From assembly GCA_045633415.1 (NCBI GenBank), contig JAZQYH010000104.1:1-23390 (forward strand): DNA of 23,390 nucleotides, in the 5' to 3' direction. This document shows positions 22,901 to 23,390 of this stretch, in pieces (within the stretch, counting starts at the first letter, position 1; every line of letters starts with the position of its first letter). The position numbers were made by a program, and so were the translations under genes. The notes beneath the pieces were generated by a model. The model saw only the letters and a list, made by a program, of their open reading frames with translations. It was not told the DNA's origin and did no database searches. Source of the DNA: RGIG3102 sp045633415 (GTDB lineage: Bacteria; Bacillota; Clostridia; Oscillospirales; Ruminococcaceae).

Positions 22901-23390
22901 AATCACCCATGAGTTTTCTGTGATTACTGTTTCGCCGTTTTCATCGCCGAAGTACAGTTCACAGCCAGAGCAGGACCAGTATGCTGTATTACCTGCTGTT
23001 TTACATGTAGGTTCAACAGCATCTGTTTTTGTCAGAACATGAACATGATTAAATGGAACAGGTTCTGTTTTTGTTTCGTAACATACTGCACATGTGTACA
23101 GTTTTATACCGTCTTTTTCAGCTGTTGGTTCGTCTGTAACCACGCCGTCGTTCCAGGTGTGTTCAGCTGTTGGTGTACGTGTCTGTGTGCAGCCTGTATT
23201 GTTACAGCTTGAATCACAGTCAGAGGAATACAGGTGACCTGAGTAGAAACCAAGGTATTTCACTGTAGCCAGCAGACCCTGATTTGATGGATTGGAGCTT
23301 GAACCACAACCTACATGTGTGATTTTCAGTGTTTCAAGTTTGCTTGCAAATGGGCAACCTGTGTAGTAAGGTTTGCCGGAATCACGCAGA
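10991..23390 (-). CDS. Giant modular surface protein with esterase and phosphodiester glycosidase domains (N-terminus outside window)
   Basis: One open frame of 4,132 codons enters from the right edge. Frame and domain homology continue past the first possible start (GTG 23263), so the true start is not in the window. Residues are numbered here from that GTG. Order: end of a LamG-like domain (before 10); CxxC repeats (about 55-330); LamG-like (333-556); CxxC (562-716); LamG-like (727-950); Ig-like (1013-1092); SGNH/SASA-like esterase (1094-1425); Ig-like (1440-1510); LamG-like (1524-1753); beta-grasp repeat (1758-1830); LamG-like (1860-2080); beta-grasp (2085-2158); CxxC (2166-2240); phosphodiester glycosidase (2285-2535); Ig-like (2540-2717); jelly-roll CBM-like (2721-2905); Ig-like (2912-3020); unassigned beta domain (3021-3165); tyrosine-rich stretch (3265-3375); LRR (3425-3545); seven C-terminal repeats (3554-4088). 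No LPXTG motif ends it, so anchoring is probably by the C-terminal repeats. It is likely secreted and glycan-active. Confidence 0.9.
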   Translation of the reverse strand, partial: LRDSGKPYYTGCPFASKLETLKITHVGCGSSSNPSNQGLLATVKYLGFYSGHLYSSDCDSSCNNTGCTQTRTPTAEHTWNDGVVTDEPTAEKDGIKLYTCAVCYETKTEPVPFNHVHVLTKTDAVEPTCKTAGNTAYWSCSGCELYFGDENGETVITENSWVISEKGHSLTKTEAKANSCTTAGNDEYFTCDNCGLYFNDEAGAEQITIEGSWVIPAAGHTLAKTEAKANSCTDAGNSEYYTCGVCGLFFSDEEGENSIEENSWVIDAKGHSLTKTGAAEATCTTAGNSEYYTCENCGLYFADAEGEVSAEEDSWIIPATQQHTLTEKAGTSASCALPGTVSYWQCSVCGTRFTDATSGTVLEFIAHSEQAFSGHTWDFTTGSATSSNSNTFTVVKSGVGTEMSELLANGTLNATKATTLKLANPVKVTSDEDWTIELVAKGDGVTTIKSFLSTNVQYSSGTFTYITPTGDLLIGKKVKFTADDGTAVSSDYTYYKVSDEDFNNSVLASGNFDITEFHTYQVRNINGVLSYWLDGVKVGNFALSEQSTARGSGKPQYTQGNGSPFSVSSLTFTHVGCGSSSNATAYGLTAVVKSLSIYPAHDYSYECDATCDNTGCQHTVTVNESAHAWDKGVVTVPPTETSEGEKVFTCTNCGVQRTEDVPAIHVHVLVETPATEADCSQAGNTAYFTCSVCNMYFADAEGNTEIEKDSWIIPTKEHTIVKVEAKEATCAVAGNIEHFHCELCGGNFSDEEATKVLETVEIAQITDTIWNFANGSATSSNGNALTLVKSGTLTAIEDMLTDGTLNAADNTTLKLAQGIKLDATKDWTVEVVAKGNGTDSIRSFMSTGSAISTSVYGYITASGELTLVKRGSFTADDGTAVSAGYTYYKVSNEDFNNSVLASGKFDPTVYHTYQLRCINGVFSFWLDGEKVGDLALSEQSSGRGSGKPAYTQGNGCPFDLSTLTIKYVGCGSSSDASSQGLQGTVKSLAFYPAHDYSYACDASCNNAECTHTLALGNSAHDFVGTIVTPPTEEGEGLRRNTCTACGTVQEEVIPALGKIILKYDDRFYVHELGQKGEPVITTTSVTSTKVGTSQLDDAVVTYVDGKLIAVGVGKATLTWGEGDNAISYNITVEPATISMFMVTGHSLGSGSQGTAGKSIICEEGQVYSTNERAYSFKLCTGSSSAGTVEGIDVTGMGLGYSSELKPKKIDALVSSGDGMPGADSGFAYRWTQLTGEKVWVLNSAKGSTSLQTWQEGGYNYRHAVELFTTAEEILYNEVQAGHYVVNKLGIINYTTANGDQTWAQDKYTDAFNSMWEGFQREMAVYDFDGDGANDTVEAIGVLPLWSVCSMNAWDNMNPEPLAFYSTSKTMYNGKLINYYMSAFGDSGVVMASSVGRKWTSDADVAAYFAENPIENTYGKLQDGTTHKSPTTLKNGVYGDGVHYGQLGYNLQGIDSAENMYNYWYGNNEVSSIRLLTANGVDEVAESIEISVGEDYVIVPDVVPCNTKLTYKVSGSAAVYSNCYITGTAVGDAVLTISDINGNVLKTVKITVKPGQQVEQREVEWYNWDFSAGSATNTAGSNLNNTLTLVKSSNSTVTKVEDMLKDGALVVTKATTLKLSKGIRLNSDRNWSVELVAKGQGDEAIRSFLSTGVEIGSSKYIYINSDGDLSLVTKGSFTADNGKSVSSGYTYYKVSDADYYASILASDEFNYNEFHSYELRCTNGVFSFWLDGEKIGNLALSEQTLDREDSKPEYTKGSGTPFDFSDMTMNYIGCGSSSNSTSQALRGEVKELNIYDDRGRVELDVGLDALERLDPLVALPGEKVTLPQPKNNYYCAEFVAWAEKQDGTGARYLVGDEYLIADFEPTVLYGQWNAFETTDGVHVFENGACINCGALDGNFYSWEHWNFEDGTTIAADGVNTINRVKTNSSGGVVTNNGSMSVSAGAMHVDTAALELAESINLGAASDWAFEIVLKAHTDSKGEPIAPKTLLAENKMFSAGTSVYLNNKGDLMLAKKGTVGGSNTYWYFKVSDADYAANMPEDFDITQYHTYRLVCNDGVFSYWLDGQKVGDLALTSSSMERGGTTYEGMRLKYSTFVAKYMGNGNSSNIKAFGLTADIDEISIYTESSLLVFNVQSDKAEAISEKQIFRGDSIVLPKPDTGDYCIKFLGWTTTQDGTGTVYPAGTEFIVTSSGTVELFGNWENRDGSPVHTYDEGVATPPTCMEEGFTTYTCTFCGSQKIENVVGKAYHSFTRTNALSKYLCEPANYSESATYYKSCSVCGTSSAGMLGEATFQSGMAGDGYYNVVNKTDWDIAPGITESEIILNNDDGGRRQIVHVMEVDISDPYVKVLPSYMGMNPTPGNYKLGVMSDQAAWVEENMGYNVVGAMNTCLSWYTSDRYVQNPQLIGEPLGILVIDGQVYSNNDFADTCLVINFDEKDGVKRPDDMPKVELRSTTSGITGWEEQVVSCNFGFLIKDGKNVTSVSHSNQGSKSTLGIKADGTIVILQNDGDQAPFSCGMSVYETAEALRTMGCVWAVRCDGGGTSTYLSQRPGEELKVNNTPSDGAQRPTTSGILVISTAPADGEFMRATISASDKYYVPGAQVAFSAIGTDLVGTRVEIPASAEWKLKDESMGTIDDYGVFTSNGTTGSVTAQLVYNGKVVGEHTVEIVIPETFRFQQSVITLPFGKVVELPLVATINNGLNTVKLHGDSVTIETTNSAIGEFDGLTFTAVDEDKAPENLNSTVTVTLNCAGITTTAQLNLGKASVVIEDFEDGLDGWYMGWISNSVPYTFQKTTVENGYVHSGNISAGMIMDNSKQIGNAGYYAQFGMYSTKGTVIENATSVGAWVYIPDDFYNLWIRMRVYTPDEYGDYSVMYITSPFEGGEAYTTVEESGWHYFSIDISQYESVMLKGAFVEILSQHASANELYQTVGSPHGQSAIYVDDITVDYSAAADDREPPIISKVLLSKNDTEVALVKRGIETINSSLLTVKAVVAEDTSKNNATGLDPASAKAYIDGNLVSATYRNGEIIVDEMLVADGTHRVKFEISDYAGNTATAIRVIEVASGRTSSTIDVVPADPTLDRLLGGSLYWMNVDATQIETIQSVTMDIDLNSVNHWELDHMELAEGFSATYSVDKLTNTATITINRTGENVQTGKQTLASLPIRVIYFDTDIALDGYTAETFWKEYNFWGQNVTVDVDYGFIEYVDGYTADTTGTFSNPEFAVDTEMYTTGQAMDPEYRAEKGTAHVHTAEAVADVNVSCTHDGYSGRTYCAVCDSIVDWGTTVKSNGHSYQLNDGIYSCEYCGEKRNGVFDGKTYFDGVLANGWVDNTYYYDDGVMVTGPRYMDDNLYFFGEDGVYDSEYVYNGFYETEEGLLMYFSKNEYVTGSYLMNNEYYHFDDNGYGLEGDVVINGTTCQFDNGQLAGCDTAIVLDAGIAGDDIMYILYNDGTFVLDGFGDTYSYSSNRGSRPFTRFLDKITKIVVDKDITRIGTSFFYKTNAEYVEFKQPSTMDQIGTDAFGTSARLKTFVVPDGVTYIGSKTFENSGKLSKVYIPSSVTTIKEGVFGGSKNVTLYVEAGSYALQYAIENNIPYVVGDYEVKDGIYTEDGVMYYYKQGEKYYAGLIVIDGYYYYVNSKFIVVTGDYTISKTNDLLPVDKYTFDQQGRMINPPVEPPVEPPVEPEEPEVKNGIYTEGGTMYYYKDGEKYYAGLIMIDGYYYYVNSKFEVATGQYEIWKTNDLLPQATYEFDQQGRMLNPPTDPDKNGIYTEDGVMYYYKDGAKYYAGLIAIDGYFYYVNSKCIVVTGDYTISKTNDLMPGAKYTFDQQGRMVNPPVEPPVEPEEPEVKNGIYTEDGTMYYYKDGEKYYAGLIMIDGGYYYVNSSCIVVTGEYTIWKTNDLMEAKKYNFDETGRMITDKNGIYTEDGVMYYYKDGAKYYAGLIVIDGYYYYVNSSCIVVTGDYTIWKTNDLMPAAKYTFDQYGRMVNPPVDPPVTPEEPEIKNGIYTEDGVMYYYKDGAKYYAGLIMIDGGYYYVNSSCIVVTGEYTIWKTNDLMEAKKYNFDETGRMITDKNGIYTEDGVMYYYKDGAKYYAGLIMIDGNYYYVNSNCIVVTGKYTIWKTNDLMEAKEYTFDNTGKMII
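11000..11869 (-). repeat. Recent ~459-bp tandem duplication of a two-repeat block
   Basis: Repeats 4-5 (11869-11459) and repeats 6-7 (11410-11000) have the same order and linkers, offset by 459 bases. Long stretches are identical at the DNA level, for instance around 11643-11790 against 11184-11330, where only isolated third-position changes are seen. This indicates recent unequal recombination or gene conversion. Confidence 0.8.
11000..12604 (-). repeat. Seven C-terminal tyrosine-rich repeats of the giant protein
   Basis: Each unit is about 67 residues, from K(N/D)GIYTEDG through MYYYKDG.KYYAGLI.IDG.YYYVNS and TNDL to GRM. Unit spans on the minus strand are 12604-12404, 12343-12143, 12118-11918, 11869-11669, 11659-11459, 11410-11210 and 11200-11000. 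Linkers alternate between Pro-Glu-Val-rich (up to four PPVEP-type units) and very short (ITD or NPPTDPD). The aromatic YYY..G pattern recalls choline/glucan cell-wall-binding repeats, so this is probably the non-covalent wall anchor. Confidence 0.88.
12629..12991 (-). other. BspA-type leucine-rich repeat block of the giant protein
   Basis: Residues 3425-3545 contain three to four LRR_5-like units: ITRIGTSFFYK, MDQIGTDAFGTS, VTYIGSKTFENSG and VTTIKEGVFGGS. They end in the usual cap segment (LYVEAGSYALQYAIENN). Such blocks mediate adhesion in gut bacteria. Confidence 0.8.
14549..15103 (-). other. Jelly-roll, CBM-like domain of the giant protein
   Basis: Residues 2721-2905 begin VVIEDFEDGLDGW and end IYVDDITVDYS. 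The start and end are standard for bacterial carbohydrate-binding jelly-rolls attached to glycosidases. GAWVYIP, WIRMRVYTP and GWHYFSIDIS are the core strands. I cannot assign a CBM family. Confidence 0.7.
15659..16411 (-). other. NAGPA-type phosphodiester glycosidase domain of the giant protein
   Basis: Residues 2285-2535. The family cleaves sugar-1-phosphodiesters; the human enzyme uncovers mannose-6-phosphate by removing GlcNAc. Marks are VVGAMNTCLSWY (2339-2350, the NxGxF-type block), STLGIKADGTIVILQNDG (2448-2465) and the hallmark CDGGGTSTYL (2494-2503, Asp2495). The TSGILVIS end (2526-2533) is also typical. All central motifs are present, so activity is plausible. The target may be phosphodiester-linked sugars of host glycans, teichoic-type polymers or capsules. 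Confidence 0.82.
17024..17686 (-). other. LamG/concanavalin-like domain 4 of the giant protein, divergent
   Basis: Residues 1860-2080. It retains YHTYRLVCNDGVFSYWLDG and KVGDLAL but lacks the CGSSS cysteine (MGNGNSSN instead) and differs elsewhere, so it is the oldest or most specialised of the visible copies. A beta-grasp repeat (2085-2158, GWTTTQDGTGTVYPAG) follows. Confidence 0.7.
18005..18694 (-). other. LamG/concanavalin-like domain 3 of the giant protein
   Basis: Residues 1524-1753, from YNWDFSAGSATNTAG to VKELNIYD. It keeps the FSFWLDGEKIGNLALSEQ core and the YIGCGSSSNSTSQ segment found in domains 1 and 2 and in the partial domain at the right edge. It is followed by a beta-grasp (Listeria-Bacteroides type) repeat, not by CxxC units. 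Confidence 0.75.
18989..19984 (-). other. SGNH/SASA-like esterase domain of the giant protein
   Basis: Residues 1094-1425. The start FMVTGHSLGSGSQG carries a candidate nucleophile Ser1104 in the place of the GQSN motif of sialate O-acetylesterases (CE6/SASA). A mid segment RWTQLTGEKVWVLN with STSLQTWQEGG matches the family's glycine-threonine block. The end YGDGVHYGQLGYN supplies the Asp1397-x-x-His1400 catalytic pair. It would remove acetyl groups from sugars such as sialic acids or xylan-type glycans. The atypical GHS and the missing canonical WYQGE block lower certainty. Confidence 0.6.
20414..21085 (-). other. LamG/concanavalin-like domain 2 of the giant protein
   Basis: Residues 727-950. 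It shares with domain 1 long identical stretches such as NNSVLASG, SEQS..RGSGKP.YTQGNG and YVGCGSSS. The CDA(T/S)C segment follows both. The two are products of internal duplication of a LamG-CxxC unit. Confidence 0.75.
21596..22267 (-). other. LamG/concanavalin-like domain 1 of the giant protein
   Basis: Residues 333-556 begin TWDFTTGSATSSN and end VKSLSIYP. The core strands FHTYQVRNINGVLSYWLDG (475-493) are typical of LamG/ConA-like folds, with WLDG.KVG as the marker. It is a probable glycan- or ligand-binding module. It is closely related to domain 2. Confidence 0.75.
22274..23047 (-). repeat. Array of about five ~50-aa CxxC repeats in the giant protein
   Basis: Residues 73-330 hold five units with the pattern H(S/T)LTKTEA..(S/T)C..AGN.EY.(T/S)C..C(G/E)LYF.DE.G, then SWVI. 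Each has three cysteines (C, then CxxC), for example Cys138, Cys149 and Cys152. The fifth unit (about 280-330) is divergent. Further scattered copies occur at 562-716, 955-1012, 1846-1849, 2166-2240 and 3202-3262. The pattern suggests small metal-binding or disulfide-stabilised spacer modules, common in gut Firmicutes surface proteins. Confidence 0.85.

Noticed and set aside
23261..23263. GTG at 23263 as start of the giant protein
   Set aside because: The same frame stays open to the window edge and encodes the end of another LamG-like domain, so this codon is an internal valine.

Overview
The window looks like a chromosomal segment from a gut-type Clostridia member (Bacillota; Oscillospiraceae/Lachnospiraceae-like). 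This rests on moderate-to-low GC, AGGAGG-type ribosome binding sites, intrinsic terminators, a CotH/VTC/DUF4956 operon, and a giant cell-surface protein with CxxC repeats of the kind common in gut Firmicutes. I cannot fix the genus from the sequence alone.

Layout. 1-400: tRNA-Tyr (GUA) and its terminator, followed by a GC-richer insert and a second, nearly perfect copy of the tRNA 3' terminus plus terminator. 466-2118 (-): a GH13 oligo-1,6-glucosidase. 2339-3276 (+): a short MerR-type regulator with a palindromic operator between its own -35 and -10, then a small lipoprotein. 3318-6523 (-): a group reading macro domain-HTH protein, 120-aa acidic protein, vWA protein and multi-pass membrane protein. 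The vWA ribosome binding site is locked in a hairpin, and the membrane gene has an additional promoter of its own. 6622-7543 (+): an alpha/beta-hydrolase esterase with a near-consensus promoter. 7719-10677 (-): an operon in the order DUF4956 membrane protein, VTC-type polyphosphate polymerase, CotH-like kinase. 10678-10990: a structured intergenic region with three hairpins, one of them the likely terminator of the giant gene.

10991-23390 (-): a single uninterrupted reading frame of more than 4,130 codons that enters from the right edge, so its N-terminus is missing. It encodes a modular exoprotein. Reading from N to C it has a partial LamG-like domain, arrays of ~50-aa CxxC repeats and two LamG-like domains. 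An Ig-like domain and an SGNH/SASA-type esterase domain come next, then another Ig-like domain and two more LamG-like domains with beta-grasp repeats. These are followed by a NAGPA-type phosphodiester glycosidase domain, Ig-like domains, a jelly-roll CBM-like domain and a BspA-type leucine-rich block. It ends in seven ~67-aa tyrosine-rich repeats that resemble cell-wall-binding repeats.

How the genes may work together. The giant protein, the GH13 enzyme and the esterase all point to use of complex carbohydrate. The CotH-VTC-DUF4956 operon lies directly downstream of the giant gene on the same strand. A link between surface-protein phosphorylation or polyphosphate and this exoprotein is an inference only. 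The macro-HTH/vWA/membrane group resembles a stress or ADP-ribose-signalling locus of unknown function and is the second candidate for an undescribed system.
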